DNA of 64,000 bases from Hyalella azteca (lineage: Eukaryota; Arthropoda; Malacostraca; Amphipoda; Hyalellidae). Below, one piece after another: positions 43,301 through 55,234 of this stretch. Location: contig NW_025946085.1 in the NCBI RefSeq assembly GCF_000764305.2, forward strand, positions 1-64,000, written 5' to 3'. The position numbers were made by a program, and so were the translations under genes. The first letter of the stretch is position 1, and each line of letters opens with the position of its first letter. The notes under the pieces are model-generated. The model was not told the origin of the DNA and searched no databases. It saw nothing but the letters and a program-made list of their open reading frames with translations.

Positions 43301-45294
43301 ACAATTCGGTGAGGAGGAACAAGTGAATCTATGATCCTCAGAGCGTGGTCCGGATTCTGCAAGTCCCTGAAGTGGCTGTCATCATGTCGCTGCTGCAGCA
43401 TGTAAACGTCATTCTGGGACGAAGAAACACTGAAGGCCTGTGACCCCAGAGGGCGGCGGAAGTGCACTTCATCAGCAGCTCGCTGCTGCTGAGCAGCAAG
43501 CAGTTCAGGGACGTGGTCAGGTAAGCTTACAGAATTGAAACCAACATCCGGCGCTCGAAGCGACGATGAATAGTTGTTCAAGACGGACGTGACTGGCGTG
43601 AATAAGTTGTTGCTATTGAACTGGGTTGATGCAGGACGATCTTGGGGCACAAATGACACCCTAGGGGCTGCGAAGTGTGGGGTTCTCGGCCCAGGCACAT
43701 TTGGGGAAGATCGGTCAGGAAGCTGTGAGGACGTGTAGTGTAATGCCATAGGAGAGGCTGGAGGGTGACCGAGCCCTGAAGAGGACATCTGTGGGGGATA
43801 GCTGGTATCCATCGCACTCATGGCTGACTCAGTGGTAGAGTTATTCATGAGTCCGGTAGCTTCGATGGTAGCGTTACTCATGAGAGGTATGGGTGATTGT
43901 AGCTGGCGATTGTTATTGGTATTAATGGGTGATTCTGGTTCATGGCAGCTCATGGCGGGCAGGGGTGATTCTCGGTGGTGATTCATCGAGGCCAGAGATG
44001 ACTGAGTATAAAGAGACAATGGATTATGTTCACGGTGATGGCCAGTGGATAGAGAGAAGGGGACCCTGTCCAAAGTTGAGGGGATTAAGGGTCGGTTCTG
44101 ATGGGGTTCGCTAAGACATAGGTTCTCAGGGACGCATTGAGCTGTACGTGGCTCATTGCACGAACTACGAACCTCGCACTGGATGACATCATTGACTGAG
44201 CACACAACCTCCTTCTTCCTGAAGCCTTCGATAGATTCTTCTCTCTCTGCTGCACAACACGACGATCCCGGGAAGTCAGACGCACGCGTATGATCTCCCT
44301 CTCGTGCGCATTCTTGTCCCACCGGAGGGAAATATGCGCGTAAGCTCTCCTGCACCATGCGCTGCGCTTCGATGTTGGATCGCGCGTGTGAATCTTGTGC
44401 GTAACGCAGAGTGGGACTTTGTACGATGAGTCTTGTATACCCAAGGTTCGTGTCGGCAGATTGAACGTTCGTATCTGCAGGATGAACGTTCGAGTCTGCC
44501 GGATGAACGTTTGTGGCTGCAGCATGAACGATCATGTCTTCCCGTGGGCGCAAATTAGGTGATAGCCTCGGCCAGTTTTTGAGCGCAGCAAACGAAGATT
44601 CATCGGCAAGAGGCTGCGTAGACAGAGCACGAGGCGCATGGCCTTCGCCCCTGGGCACCGATTTGGCGTAGGTACGGCAGTATTGATCATCGTTCTGCAG
44701 AGTTTCACTGGATTCTTGGTGATTGCCTGAGGTTTCAAACTTCACGATTCCGGAGTCATTAAAATGATGAGTTTCATCCATGCTTCTCAAATGGGAGCCT
44801 AAAGCTTGGTTCTCGGGAGAATCCTGTTCTCGTTTTGGCTGATCTTCATGAAGCTCTTGACGAGGCTGGTGCTGGTGTAGGGTTAGCTGTCGTCTGTCAT
44901 TATACCGGTAATTTTCTGTCGAACTTCCCCTCACGTGATGAGGTTCGACAGCGCTGCGATGCAGATTCTTGCCGTAATCATGCAGCCCCGTGGACCGAAG
45001 ATCCTCTCCCAGCTGGTCCTCGGTCTCCTCGGTATACCGCGTCGATAAAAGCATAGCGTCTTTGGGACTAGCATAATATTTCTTGTCGTCGCTGCGGTAG
45101 GAATAATCAAAGTCATGTTGCATGCCGCCATAATTAACGGGACATGTGGCGCTACTCATCACGCGGTGGTGAGAAGATGAAGTTTCAACACCGCTATCTT
45201 GGCAACCAAACCTGGCGCGGTCGTCATTGACGGTAGTATTACTATGAGTGCCTTCCCTGACACGTTGGTGGGGGGCAGCGCTCCCCGTTGGCAC
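40324..45294 (-). CDS. Large terminal exon: C2H2 zinc-finger protein with 8 fingers
   Basis: An acceptor (TTTTTGTTGCAG on the - strand, ending at 45295) opens the exon in phase 0 at 45294 with [19 protein letters not shown]; about 1,656 codons follow to TAA at 40324-40326. The first in-frame Met lies about 50 codons in, so a start in an upstream exon is expected. About 820 disordered Ser/His/Pro/Gln-rich residues precede eight fingers (42815-42091). The first is [25 protein letters not shown]; linkers are TGEKPF/TGERPY, with a longer GRKK-containing linker between fingers 5 and 6. A downstream acidic region, a ten-residue repeat (41090-40795) and a Glu-rich end follow. Probably a sequence-specific nuclear DNA-binding regulator. 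Paralogous to the exon at 49269-52376. Orthologue not recognised. Confidence 0.85.
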   Translation of the reverse strand: MPTGSAAPHQRVREGTHSNTTVNDDRARFGCQDSGVETSSSHHRVMSSATCPVNYGGMQHDFDYSYRSDDKKYYASPKDAMLLSTRYTEETEDQLGEDLRSTGLHDYGKNLHRSAVEPHHVRGSSTENYRYNDRRQLTLHQHQPRQELHEDQPKREQDSPENQALGSHLRSMDETHHFNDSGIVKFETSGNHQESSETLQNDDQYCRTYAKSVPRGEGHAPRALSTQPLADESSFAALKNWPRLSPNLRPREDMIVHAAATNVHPADSNVHPADTNVQSADTNLGYTRLIVQSPTLRYAQDSHARSNIEAQRMVQESLRAYFPPVGQECAREGDHTRASDFPGSSCCAAEREESIEGFRKKEVVCSVNDVIQCEVRSSCNEPRTAQCVPENLCLSEPHQNRPLIPSTLDRVPFSLSTGHHREHNPLSLYTQSSLASMNHHRESPLPAMSCHEPESPINTNNNRQLQSPIPLMSNATIEATGLMNNSTTESAMSAMDTSYPPQMSSSGLGHPPASPMALHYTSSQLPDRSSPNVPGPRTPHFAAPRVSFVPQDRPASTQFNSNNLFTPVTSVLNNYSSSLRAPDVGFNSVSLPDHVPELLAAQQQRAADEVHFRRPLGSQAFSVSSSQNDVYMLQQRHDDSHFRDLQNPDHALRIIDSLVPPHRIVSGSSEVHFMQSDSPNEATINAECAPTQAYLRGHEMPLEAISPAPLVPHHLRQNHPLPPMSGHYDSVPDSSCSPGIMGGTVKYTYDTSKYSPESVKYSPDGAKFAFNTVDVKCTPRYMDSCAIVDQQAGPGHLLGPPVSTQAASRPPRPKKPKEPKPPRAPIVHKCKQCERVFKNSTQLKNHMWRHTGEKPFTCDECGSKFTQQGNLRAHRRIHTGERPYECPVCKHCFTQLSTLKTHQKIHSDERPHKCTLCEAAFRQVANLKTHQVTHTGERPHKCEMCDKAFTQKSNLKAHKNRVHNPDGSFTGASRRGRKKNLTAMKPFSCVECAAKFTMMSNLKIHMKLHAGARNHVCEACGAAFSQRTNLKAHVQRMHNSVKKKLRCDECPSSFRLKRCLKAHKKKRHPIKSLKIKILGESKYFMRDRGTVESTEEDSNSMDDAEEGEDRSYIEEPSNDLKESFNDQEELSSELKEPKQEPSDPVDSPLSPQRVDYFGCVPGEEAIHSRASVSPGIDNVAVKQENVRPNSEILDTGPKIPLPTQLRAAPEELLHGHSSKSNCGATNSFSPKSHLPHLVNETVESNQITSPCYPVSMNSELNSPRSTQDSCHGGESISLVDSAISLVENIVNHLGNNKNSYVSPAGLISPVSDEVLGNIHGGNKDMSYVPTAGDPIEKVTQQLTVHLQRLTDEFKHDRGKEEMSGRDHNNEMLCDHETGSSQYTYNTSSVSLQTSGVPVTETFETLGDKAYQVEAAAGDKAYQVEAAAGDKAYQVDATPVDRGYQVEAAAVDRAYQVDAGPVDRAYEVETAPVDRAYQVEATPVDRDYQVDAAPVDRAYQVDARCGKAIGDLKDRCHTDERDLHFTQVSRATLEREEFGQREDEPKEEQQELTEQVEEQEHLTECRNTCRGTTQVILAASGNEIYDGQKEGQLEKKEQVEVEEQVEMEQLEEERRMCCGSLYASLSSSCSRCCTKEDVRAAPADEATFLPVESKKHT
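40795..41090 (-). repeat. Coding 30-bp minisatellite: ten copies of a DRAYQVxAxPV decapeptide
   Basis: Within the 8-finger exon, ten units of 30 bp encode [22 protein letters not shown] and similar. The first three ([11 protein letters not shown] twice, [11 protein letters not shown]) are nearly identical and the rest more diverged. Each unit has an aromatic (Tyr) in a constant AYQV core with acidic and Ala/Pro surroundings. Function unknown. Confidence 0.92.
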
Positions 45295-45303
45295 CTGCAA
45301 CAA

Positions 45304-45400
45304 AAAGGGGGGTTTAGTCTGGGGGGTTCAGGAGAGGGGGTTTCAAAGAGGGGGTTCAGTCTGGATGGGTTTCAAAGAGGGGGGTTCAGTCAGGAGCAAT
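45304..45400 (-). repeat. Pyrimidine-rich tandem repeat forming the polypyrimidine tract before the 8-finger exon
   Basis: On the - strand, units such as ACTGAACCCCCTCTTTGAAA CCC repeat about four times and end in CCCCCCTTTTTGTTGCAG, the acceptor at 45295. Another case of a splice-site-abutting array, on the other strand and in another gene. Confidence 0.85.
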
Positions 45401-46144
45401 GAAGATCATTTATCATTTAGATAAGAAAGGTATGATCTTCATCTTTCTTTCTATCTTTCTTATCATTTTAGATAAGAAAGGTGATGTAACTTTCTCTTTT
45501 ACTTAATAATATTTCTTGGATTAAGCGAAGTTATACCACTGCGATATTGCTTAGGTACTGCTTTACTTAATGGACTCTTGTAGAGTTCTATTATATTGCA
45601 ACATTACTAGATTTTTTACTCAATATAATAGTATAATGATCGAGTTACATTACAATAATAGTTTTTTATTTAATAATCTTAGAAAGGTTCGCTCACACTT
45701 TTAAATTGAGACTCTTTTTAATTAATGACGCATTAGGCACGCGCGTCCGGTACCCGTTAAACTGCGTGCGTTGGCGGTTAATCCGCGCATGGTGGCCATT
45801 AATTTGCTTAGAGTTACTTAAAGCGTTCGCCAGGCTATGGCGTAACAGTGAAGCACAATAGCAAGTATTTATTTAAATTAAACATTCAATTACTGATTGA
45901 ATGACATTGATGGATCCTGCGTTAAACACTTGAAATGAAATAATTCAGAAATAATAAGTGAGTACTCATATTGTTGGAAAGTGACAGGCAAGTAAATGAT
46001 ATCTTATGGTTATTTATGAATGAAATTCATGAAAGTAAACAAATTTCTTAAACATTTCCATTACAATATTTTGATACACACATATAAGTTAAAACCAAAA
46101 CGTATGTTAATGCCCTTCTTATACCCCACGATTGTACGACCCCA

Positions 46145-46280
46145 CGACGATGATGGTATAACAATCGTCAAGTTACGATGACATCATTATTAACAATCGT
46201 CAAGTTACGATGCCATCATTATTAACAATCGTCAAGTTACGATGCCATCATTATTAACAATCGTCAAGTTAAGATGACAT
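46145..46280 (+). repeat. About 34-bp tandem repeat, four units
   Basis: AACAATCGTCAAGTTACGAT followed by G(A/C)CATCATTATT is present four times, the last with AAGATGAC. Confidence 0.92.
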
Positions 46281-47429
46281 TATTCATTAATGCGTGAATG
46301 TCATCGGCACACACAGCGTCCTTAAGAAGCTTTATTAAAGATGCACAAATAAGTTAACTAAGAAACAAATTAATTTAACAAATAGAAACTTACTAAATGT
46401 TGTAATTAAGAGGGTATTTCTCACCGTTATTTCCTATGTTCTGACATGATGCAAATCAGATCGCTAGTTGCCGTGGTAAGCTAGAGTTCGTACTTAGGGA
46501 GAGAAAAAGTTCAATGGACAGGTAGTTTATTAGGGTTAAGAAAGTACATTAGCATTATCAGCTGTAAGGTTATGTACAAAGATCTAAGCAATTTAATTAC
46601 ACTAATTAGAGAGGACAATCTTCCCACTGGTCTTGCAGGTAATATGAACTAACGAACATAGCGATTTATATAATAATGAACGGCAAATGTGTAGTGATGC
46701 CATAGTGCACCAGAACAGGCAATGCCTCTACCACAAGCAAACAGAAGGCAGTCTCGTAAACCTTCACTAAGTTGTAAACCCGAAAATAAAATTCGCTTTT
46801 TGTAAACACAAACAAGTCAAGTTTCTGACCAACACATGAGGAGATGTATGGTTTAAACCAAATTACTAGTACAATTTGTATTGAACCCATATTTACGCTT
46901 TTTAGCTCAGTTACTTGATTGCAGTTCTCCAGCAGAATTTAAATTTTAAAATTTATTTCTAAGGCTTCGGGTGAGCGGGTAACGCACAACCTAGCCTCGG
47001 CATAACTGATACTTGGTTAGAGTACTTCACTGTTTTAACCAATTAGCTGTACATTCATTTTGCATCTAAAATCGACAGTTTCATACTTGCATGAAGTGGT
47101 CGTCTCAACAACTTCCATGTCCTTCTCAACACATTTTTGCACATCCAGTTACGTGTTCTGAATAATTCGTGTCTCCTTACGTAGTTTTAGGAAATCTTTG
47201 CTTTTACTGACGCGAAGATGATTCAGCGTATTTACATCATTAGCTATCAACAAGATTTCATTCCATTATAAAAAAAATTCTGCAAGTGCTATACATGAAA
47301 ACATAACACGAAAATATAACATTACTGTCACCTGAGAATAGCTCTTACAAGGTTAGCAGCCATACAACATGCAGAACTCAAGCCACCCAACATGACGTGA
47401 ATAAGGTAATCCTTCAACCAGGACTGTGT

Positions 47430-47765
47430 TAATAGAAATGTTACGAGTGGAGCAGGAATTGTTGGGCGATCGAGCAGGAATCATTAAGGGGGAGCGGGAA
47501 TTTTATAGAGCGAAACAGGAATTATTACGATTGAAGCAGGAATTATCAGGAGACATATAATAATAATTATCAGGGGGTGTAGATAAAGTTATTACGAGTG
47601 GAACAAGAATTATTATGAGTGGAGCAGGAATTATGATGGTGGAGCAGGTGTGGCAACTAACCCGAATATCATTCTCTAAAATTGTGACGAAAATGAAGCG
47701 AGATCGCGTTCACCATGAAGCAAGATCGTGTTCACCATGAAGCAAGATCGTGTTCACAACGAACC
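47430..47765 (+). repeat. Two degenerate minisatellites
   Basis: Irregular units on GGAGCAGGAATTATTA(C/T)GA (47430-47640), then three units of about 25 bp of ATGAAGCAAGATCGTGTTCA CC (47690-47765). Confidence 0.85.
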
Positions 47766-48005
47766 ATTTACAGCAGCATATTGGGATCACCGCACGGCGA
47801 TATACTCGCGTAGCCACAAGCATTGAGCACAACACTTGCAGGTATCGCACTTAGCAACCTAAATAAATACAACAACTAATAAGGCTTCCGATCCGTTCAA
47901 ACGTATCATCATAAAAATATTCAACCTAGAACAAATAAATATTAAAAGTAGTAGTAGAAGTAGTAGGTGGAGGAGCAGGATTGGTAGTATAGTAGTAATA
48001 TAGTA

Positions 48006-48282
48006 TGCTAGCGCTTCAGCCCAGAGGTCAGATTAAAATCGCCAGCAAGGCGGAAGGTCTCAATTATTCAAAATCTCAAATTAATCATCACCCACAAGGG
48101 GCGGAGGGTCTCAAATGTGCAGCCCGCTGAAGCTGGCTCGAAAGAAGCAGCGTTAGCATCTCAAAGAGACGAAGTGACAAGGAGGGACAGGTGAAAAGAG
48201 GGACGTCGGCCGCCCGCACGAGAGAGACAGAGAAGGGAAATGTAAGGAATCCTACCTACATAATAACTTAACCCTACTACTG
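48006..48282 (-). repeat. Dispersed repeat R2, copy 2
   Basis: The reverse complement matches 24016-24345 nearly end to end, with about 30 bases absent after the GGGCGGCCGA block. Ends agree (GGGTTAAGTTATTATGTAGG at one end, GCTGAAGCGCTAGC at the other). Confidence 0.88.
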
Positions 48283-49268
48283 AAGTCCGCATTAAGACAC
48301 CGAGAGCTCAGCGGTGGGGCGCTTAATAGCAATGCCCCCTAGGAACACGAAATCCCATGGTACTTCTGGCGAGAATAACACGTCAGAAGTCCCTCCTGAT
48401 AGTATAAATATTAAAAATATTCTAATAACCTTGGGGCTGAATCGAACAGTCACCAGAAATGACGCTTCGGAATCGCTTTTCAAGATTTGTGTACGGTGGA
48501 ATTTCTAAACCAAAACGTACACTGCCAAGTTAAAAACTCGGTAAAAATAATATATTTATGGATTAAAATAAATTATTTATTACTTTTAAAATGTGCTGTG
48601 GGCTACAAAGGCGAGTACACGCCATTTTAAGCTTGTATATTCATACTGAAAACTGGAACGAAAGTCGTTTCTTTCAAGTCGACATTCGAAGGAGGTTTAC
48701 AGTTTCTATTTTCTTAAGGCAGCTGGGAAGAATATCATGAACATTGATTTTAAAAACTGTTAAATTGTTTTTAAAATGAGTGGGATCCACGAGCATGATT
48801 GGACATAATTTGACTCAGAATTTAGGAATATAAAATTAATGCTTAACATAAAAACTGTTTCGAGCAACTAGTAATGAAAATCAACGAATAACTACGAAAT
48901 AGTGAAATTTACTTAGATCAGTCATTATTACGAGGCAACACGAGATTTTAGCCGTGACGTATTGCGTTGCAAACTCTCGTTGTGTGCCCACTGAACGCGT
49001 ATGGTTTCTCCGTCAACATAATCTCAAGAAATTTAATTTAAGCAATCGTTCTGGTAGATAAAATTAGTAGAGATGGTAATACATTTACCTTAATTAAAGG
49101 TAAATGTTTTGAGCATTAAATTCATTTGAAATTCTGGGTTCAAATTAATTGAAATCTTCGAAGTGATGAAAAACGACAGAATGAGATCAATTTAATCTAG
49201 CGAACGAAAAAATTAAGACTTGCAGTAATATTATAATATCCATGTGTTTCCGGATACAAAGCGAAAAA

Positions 49269-52200
49269 TTAATATTTTGAAGATTTACTTTTTTCGTTCA
49301 TGTCAGTCGTGAGATCCTGACATTGAGAAGCTTCATCGTATGAGGGTAGCCCTCTAGAGGCGGTCTTCACGTCAGAGTTAACTCCCTGCTGGCTGCTCTG
49401 GGGAGCAGGTTTTGCATTTAGTCCGTAAAACCCGAGTTTCCTAGCATGTGCCAACGGCGGTTTATTAGATTCAACTTTAGGTTGTGGATGTGATGAACCT
49501 GAATTCATTGTTATCAAAGACTCCTGTGAAATGGCTGATAAGTTAGGGCACTGAGATTCTAGGTTAAAAAGAGGTAAACTCCTCTGTAGTTCGTCAGAAT
49601 CAACTCTTCGACGTGGATCCTCGTGGCATAGCTCAAGGGAATTGGCAGTGTGAGGTAATGAACCATTTGCAGATTGACAATTATTCATGCGAGGCTGATA
49701 TTTCGAATCATCTTGAATGTATTGAGGCAAACCATGAGAAGTTGACATTGAAGATGCCTGGGGAACTCTTGCCGTACGTGAGAAGCTGCTGCTGCTGCTG
49801 ATGCTAGCATTTGCGTTGGAAGACTGAGTTGAACAACTTGTAGCACACGTATTGCCTTTATTAGTAGGAAACATTTCATTGTTATCCGCCTGACAAGTGT
49901 TGTTGGAAAGGGTCTCGGTTTCGTGAGACCTCATATTTCCGGTTAAATTATGGGCAGGATTGGAAGATTCTTGTATCTGAACGATTGGTTCATCTATGTT
50001 CAGCGACGAAGCGCTGGGACTAGTCTCAGTAGGACATCGTAAGTTCAGGGTATCTTGGTTCTTAACACGAGGTGAAGAACTATTACTAAATATAAACGAG
50101 TGTTTCTTCTGCATGTGAGCTTTCAGGTTATTCTTTTGCTTGAATGCCAGGTTACATTCAGGACATTGATGAGGACGATCAGAACAATGGGTGATCATGT
50201 GTGATTTTAAATTAGATTTCTGAGCAAAGGCGGAACCGCATTCAGTACAAGAAAATGGTTTTTCTCCAGTATGAATCCGCATGTGGATTGTTAAGTTCGA
50301 CATCATAGAAAACTTGGCCCCACACTCGGGGCAAACGCAGTTCTTAAGCACGTTCAGAACTTTCTTCCTACCCGCACTGTAGCCGCCGCTTGGGTACTGC
50401 ACTTGATGAAGCTTTACTCGGTGAGATTTGAGGTTGGACTTTTGAGCAAAAGCAGAGCCACAAATGTCGCACGCGAAAGGCTTTTCTCCTGTATGTGTTT
50501 TTTCATGAGTCTTGAGATTGGATAGCTGCCTAAACTTGGCGCCACATCTCTCACACGGGAAAGGCCTTTCATTCGAGTGAATTCTCTTATGATTTTTCAA
50601 ATGTGAAGATTGAACAAAATCGGCACCACAATCCTCGCATTTGAAAGGCCGTTCACCCGTGTGGATAAGCTTGTGACTCTTCAAATTGGACATTTGAGAA
50701 AATCTAGTGTCACAAATGTCGCATTGATAAGGCTTTTCTCCGGTATGTGTCTTCTGATGAGTTCTGAGGTTCGATATCTGGGTAAATGTTGCACCGCAGT
50801 CCAGACAATTGAACGGTCTCTCGCCAGTGTGGATTCTCTGATGAGTCTTGAGATTAGAGTGCTGAGTGAAGGTGGAGTGGCAGACATTACAGGTGTAAGG
50901 TTTTTGCCCGGTGTGCCGCCAGTTATGGTTCTTCAACTGAGTACTGCTCTTGAAAACAAGATCGCAGTCATAGCACTTGAAGAACTTTTGCTGTCTATTT
51001 CCATTTGATCTTAAATCATCTGCATCACTGGGCGTAGAGAGATCAGAGCCATCATTATTCTCATTGCTTAATACTTTATGGTGATAAGTGTCTTGTAAAT
51101 CTTGAGGCAAAGTGTCAATAAAGTCCTTGCTCTCTGTCTCATCTTGCACATCTTCGTCAATGTTTTCATTGCAAACTTTCGACTTTTCAGAGTTGCCGTG
51201 GACTTTTTGATCGTAAGCGTATGGAAACCCGTACACTTGCTTATTGGTTACAGCCATGTCACGCTTCGCAGACAATCCATCGCTCATGGCTGTGCTCCCA
51301 ACCTGGGTTTCTACCGCACCAGCCTCAACCCAACCACGCGTCGCGTCTACATTGTGATGCGAACTCGCGTATCCAGGATGGTAATTTTTGCTATTTGATT
51401 GCTTGTTCATAGTAGACTTGAGACGTTTCGACTGATCATTTTCTGAAGGTTCCAAATGTTGAATTTGTTGGATTTGTGTGTGGTGAATGGTTCCAGAAAA
51501 GTCCTGTATAATATCAACGGAGTGAGTCATGTGCGAAAGGCTGTGTCTGTCCAGCTTCTGCTCCTGAACTGAAGCCAAGTTTGTACCTCTTCTTTCATCG
51601 TTATAATGAGCATTGCGACTACTCACGTTTTTACATGCAGTGGAAACTTGACCCAAGCAAGAATTGCTATGATCATGAGTGACAACTGAAGCAATTGGTG
51701 AAGATTTTCTCATGAGATCCCCGCCAACGTTCATATGGGCAAGTGCAGGCGATGTCAAAGTTTTGTTGCCTAGTGAAGTCAAATCAAGTTCAACACCGGG
51801 ACAAAAACTTGGATGGTAATTTTTAGAATTAGCAGCATATATGGAGGAATTCATCCCAGAATTTTGATGTTGAATGTCTCTATAACTGGCTTCAGTGATG
51901 GCATTTTGTGTAAGTAAAATAGGAGTCATGGTTTGGGAAACAATTGGAATTGAATTAAAGTTTGAAGGTATAAACTGCCGGGAAATTCCGCTGGATGCAG
52001 CCGAAGAAACCGCAAGGGTAGCTGTGATGTCGCGCAGGTGAGATGACACATTCTGCTGATGATGTGCAATAGAACTGGCACCATAATCTACGGTAGACGC
52101 CAGTGTGTACTCTACATGTGGCTGATGAGTAGACTCTGAGGTAGACTGAGCACGCGGACCACGCAAAATGTCAGGCAAAAGTTTCATGCCGGGCGTCATT

Positions 52201-52376
52201 AAGTTATAGGATCCGAGACCAGCAACAGCATCCACAAGTAAAGGATTGGCGATCGACATGACAGAAGAAAAAGCCGTGGCATGGCTTTGAGATGCCGTTG
52301 ACTCGCCATGGTTTGTATTCATCATGTTGTAGCTGCCGCCGCTTGAGCCCACGCTGTTAGAAGCGATCTTTTCGTT
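49269..52376 (-). CDS. Large terminal exon: C2H2 zinc-finger protein with 10 fingers
   Basis: Acceptor CTTTTCTATTTCAG (- strand, ending 52377) opens phase 0 with NEKIASNSVGSSGGSYNMMN; the frame runs to TAA at 49269-49271. Joined to 55234-55184 the protein is about 1,052 residues. About 455 disordered residues precede ten tandem C2H2 fingers (50985-50100) with TGEKP-type linkers. The first is CYDCDLVFKSSTQLKNHNWRH-like; a longer linker with SAGRKKVL lies between fingers 7 and 8. A Ser/Asn/Gln-rich tail follows, ending DMNEKSKSSKY. Fingers 1-2, 6, 7 and 8 correspond to fingers 1-2, 4, 5 and 6 of the exon at 40324-45294. Probable nuclear transcription regulator; orthologue not recognised. Confidence 0.88.
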   Translation of the reverse strand, partial: NEKIASNSVGSSGGSYNMMNTNHGESTASQSHATAFSSVMSIANPLLVDAVAGLGSYNLMTPGMKLLPDILRGPRAQSTSESTHQPHVEYTLASTVDYGASSIAHHQQNVSSHLRDITATLAVSSAASSGISRQFIPSNFNSIPIVSQTMTPILLTQNAITEASYRDIQHQNSGMNSSIYAANSKNYHPSFCPGVELDLTSLGNKTLTSPALAHMNVGGDLMRKSSPIASVVTHDHSNSCLGQVSTACKNVSSRNAHYNDERRGTNLASVQEQKLDRHSLSHMTHSVDIIQDFSGTIHHTQIQQIQHLEPSENDQSKRLKSTMNKQSNSKNYHPGYASSHHNVDATRGWVEAGAVETQVGSTAMSDGLSAKRDMAVTNKQVYGFPYAYDQKVHGNSEKSKVCNENIDEDVQDETESKDFIDTLPQDLQDTYHHKVLSNENNDGSDLSTPSDADDLRSNGNRQQKFFKCYDCDLVFKSSTQLKNHNWRHTGQKPYTCNVCHSTFTQHSNLKTHQRIHTGERPFNCLDCGATFTQISNLRTHQKTHTGEKPYQCDICDTRFSQMSNLKSHKLIHTGERPFKCEDCGADFVQSSHLKNHKRIHSNERPFPCERCGAKFRQLSNLKTHEKTHTGEKPFACDICGSAFAQKSNLKSHRVKLHQVQYPSGGYSAGRKKVLNVLKNCVCPECGAKFSMMSNLTIHMRIHTGEKPFSCTECGSAFAQKSNLKSHMITHCSDRPHQCPECNLAFKQKNNLKAHMQKKHSFIFSNSSSPRVKNQDTLNLRCPTETSPSASSLNIDEPIVQIQESSNPAHNLTGNMRSHETETLSNNTCQADNNEMFPTNKGNTCATSCSTQSSNANASISSSSSFSRTARVPQASSMSTSHGLPQYIQDDSKYQPRMNNCQSANGSLPHTANSLELCHEDPRRRVDSDELQRSLPLFNLESQCPNLSAISQESLITMNSGSSHPQPKVESNKPPLAHARKLGFYGLNAKPAPQSSQQGVNSDVKTASRGLPSYDEASQCQDLTTDMNEKSKSSKY

Positions 52377-55183
52377 CTGAAATAGAAAAGAAAAGTAATT
52401 TTAATAAAAGAACGAAGATAACGTCATTATGATATAGCCCATGTTATGTATAGACATTATACGCAAATAACTGTAAAAAAATTTCCAAGTATTTAACAGC
52501 ACTCCAGCAGAAAAGTTTGCTTCAAGAAGCAATATCTGTTAGAACCTCCAACGTACAACTCGAGTTCACTTTAATAAAATACGTTCACCGAGTTATTGCT
52601 TCTTGAAACAGACCCTCCATAATATCGAAACAGTATAAATAATTCGAGTAATGAAGCTTACCTTTGCATATCAAGACGAGTGAGAAGTTTGCTACGAGTA
52701 GGATTGTAACACACGTGAAGCAGCAACGTCTATAACGGGGTCCGTACGAAATTTATAAATCTTCACTTCAATCAAATAATAAATAGAACGGTAGCACAAG
52801 GGTCTGTTTCACAGAAGCTTCAACTCAGGCTCACTGAACACCCACTGAATATGTCAAACTACAGCACGATCCGAGCCAAGAATGCAGAGGTCTTTTGGAG
52901 AACCACGAATAACGCGTTTCGTTAACAAATAAACAATTAAAGAAGGTTTTCACTCAGAGGAGAGTGAAGAGCAATGCTTTTCGAAAGCATGGAAAAAAAC
53001 TCAACATTATTGTTATGAACAGTTCTGTCTGCGCTCGCGTATTTACTTGCGTCGCCCTCAAATTGCTCTAATATCACTTTAACGCTCACGTCATAAATCC
53101 CCTAGGTATTCAATATAAAAAACAACAATTAGAAACATTTTCAAGTATTACAAGACCAGCACCATCAAATTGTATTCTTTAACCGATGATTCAGCAACTG
53201 TGAGTTTCATCGAAAATGAGGTGAATTTTTTGGCAATGTAATTTACAATTAAATTCTAGGTGATTGGTCGTTCACTGAGAAGCCCAGCAATGCTGTTAGC
53301 TCAGCACTAACCTATTCACAGCCGTGCTCTCAAACTGGTGATCATGAACCTTAATAAATCCCGCTTTTGAGAGCACTATAGAGAGTAATGTTCATGGTTA
53401 CTTATGCAAAATATATACTTTCAACTCTGATAATGTAGCTCAATTTATTTAATCAGAGCATAATTTTAAAAAATTGTGTTAGTGGGCTAAGCTCCTCCTT
53501 GGCCATTTGATGAACACAGATGTGACAATGTTGCTGGTGTGTTACTAATATCCAAGTCAAAAATTGATGCAATAAACAATCTCTATAAATAAATTTTGTA
53601 ATCAACAACCAATCCTGAAGGCAAAATTCATCAATATTTACTAAAAATTGTATTGTCCCATTACCAATCTTGAAGGCAATTATGCAAACTAATTACTAAT
53701 CTTAAATGTAACTTCTCGTGACCACAATCAAACTTCAAACCAAATTTTGTTATCTAATTACTGATCTTTGAGTCAAATTTCCTTACCACGTCAACCTGTA
53801 TTGCAAATTTTATGCTCTATTACTAATTTAAATCCTATTCCAAGCTTGAGCCTGAATCAATCAATCCAAGCATTGATTTTCAATATAGAGCTTCCATATT
53901 ATAAGTCAGGTCCTCCAACATGAACATAAATGATAGGCAACACAACAGAGCAGAGAGTGGCTAAACATGCACAACTAAGTCTATCTTACATGAATAAAAT
54001 ATCTGCTTCCACAAATCATCCTAAGCCTGATCATTATCATCAGCAACATTAAAATCACATTCCACATCACATACTTCTCCTATTTTCCGTATGACATCAA
54101 ATCTGGACCTTGACAAAGAAAAGTAAAAACCTTCATTGTAGAAATCAATATTAAAGAGTTCAAGGATCCATTTCCATTTGAAACTTGAAATTTGTGTACA
54201 GAGAGGAAAAGGAAGGGAGTATTAACAAAGAGCTGCACATCAAAATATAAATAACAGTTTATGAAGAAAAATTTGTAATATATTTCTGAAATGGACAGCA
54301 TTGGCTTGAGAACAGCAGAATGTGAAGCTCAATGAGTTAACTTGAGCCTATTTTCTGAACATCTTGTCTCACAGAATATTTTAAAGCCACTGTATAAACA
54401 GTAAGCTATAGAATTTTGTACAAAGACAGCCAAAATTATTTGCATTTTATTTAATTTATAGTTCAAAATATAAAAGGAACTGAGCAGCAACAGGGACATA
54501 AAAATTTACAAAAATATAATCACAATCTAAAAATGCATCACATTTGTTGCTTGCCTCAAGAATAATTATTTATTTTGCATGATAGAAATCTTAATGTCAA
54601 AATGAATATTTAGCACAGGCATCCCAGTATAACAAAGAATCCAACATGTGTTTGCTTGACCACAAAAAAAATTAATATCTTTGCATTTCTGTCTGCATGC
54701 AAAAATTTTAGAAATGATCACAATTAAAAGCCAAGCATTACCACTGGAACCACAAAAAAAAATATTGGTAGAAAAATTCACAAACTTTTATCAGACTGCA
54801 ACCATACTCATGACTTGCACATGTTCAATACCATAATAAATATTTTCATGTATAAACTTCTTCCAGATTATTCACAGTCTTCCCATTTTTTAAAAAATTA
54901 TGTTTAATGTTCAATTACCATTAAACATTTGACATCCAGTGAATATAAGGTTTGAATCCCATTATCCCAGTGCCCTTGAATCATCACAACTAATTTATGC
55001 AGCCAGCTTTCTGAATTTAAGTATTGCAAAATAGATGCATAAATAATACAATAAACAAATAAGGCAATAAACAAATAAGACAATAAATAAATAAGACAAT
55101 GAATACACAAGATAATAAATAAATAAGAAAATTTAAACAAATAAGACAATAAACAAATAAGATGCTAAATATTTAAGACTGAC
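52377..55183 (-). other. Intron of the 10-finger gene
   Basis: Bounded by a donor CTTGACGCAG|GTCAGT (- strand, at 55183) and the acceptor at 52377. AT-rich, no coding exon seen. Small repeated TTACTAATCTT-type sentences occur at 53580-53830. Confidence 0.7.
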
Positions 55184-55234
55184 CTGCGTCAAGTCAGGGT
55201 CCTGCATGCTGGTGTCAGGGAGGTGCTGGAACAT
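55184..55234 (-). CDS. First coding exon of the 10-finger gene (17 codons)
   Basis: On the - strand ATG at 55234-55232 opens MFQHLPDTSMQDPDLTQ and runs to a donor GACGCAG|GTCAGT at 55184/55183 in phase 0, exactly the entry phase of the exon at 52376 (and of that at 45294). No in-frame ATG lies further upstream in this exon. Too short to judge by itself; the phase and donor support it. Confidence 0.72.

Larger units (their letters stand above)
45401..49268. other. AT-rich interval between the two zinc-finger exons
   Basis: Contains either the 5' part of an independent 8-finger gene or intron of a shared unit, plus the 3' UTR of the 10-finger exon. No coding exon resembling the 10-finger gene's first one is visible. 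Small features: ATAAGAAAG/CTTTCTTAT inverted repeats at 45418-45485; tandem arrays at 46145-46280, 47430-47640 and 47690-47765; dispersed repeat R2 at 48006-48282; an AATAAA on the - strand near 48575-48581 as a candidate poly(A) signal. Confidence 0.5.
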
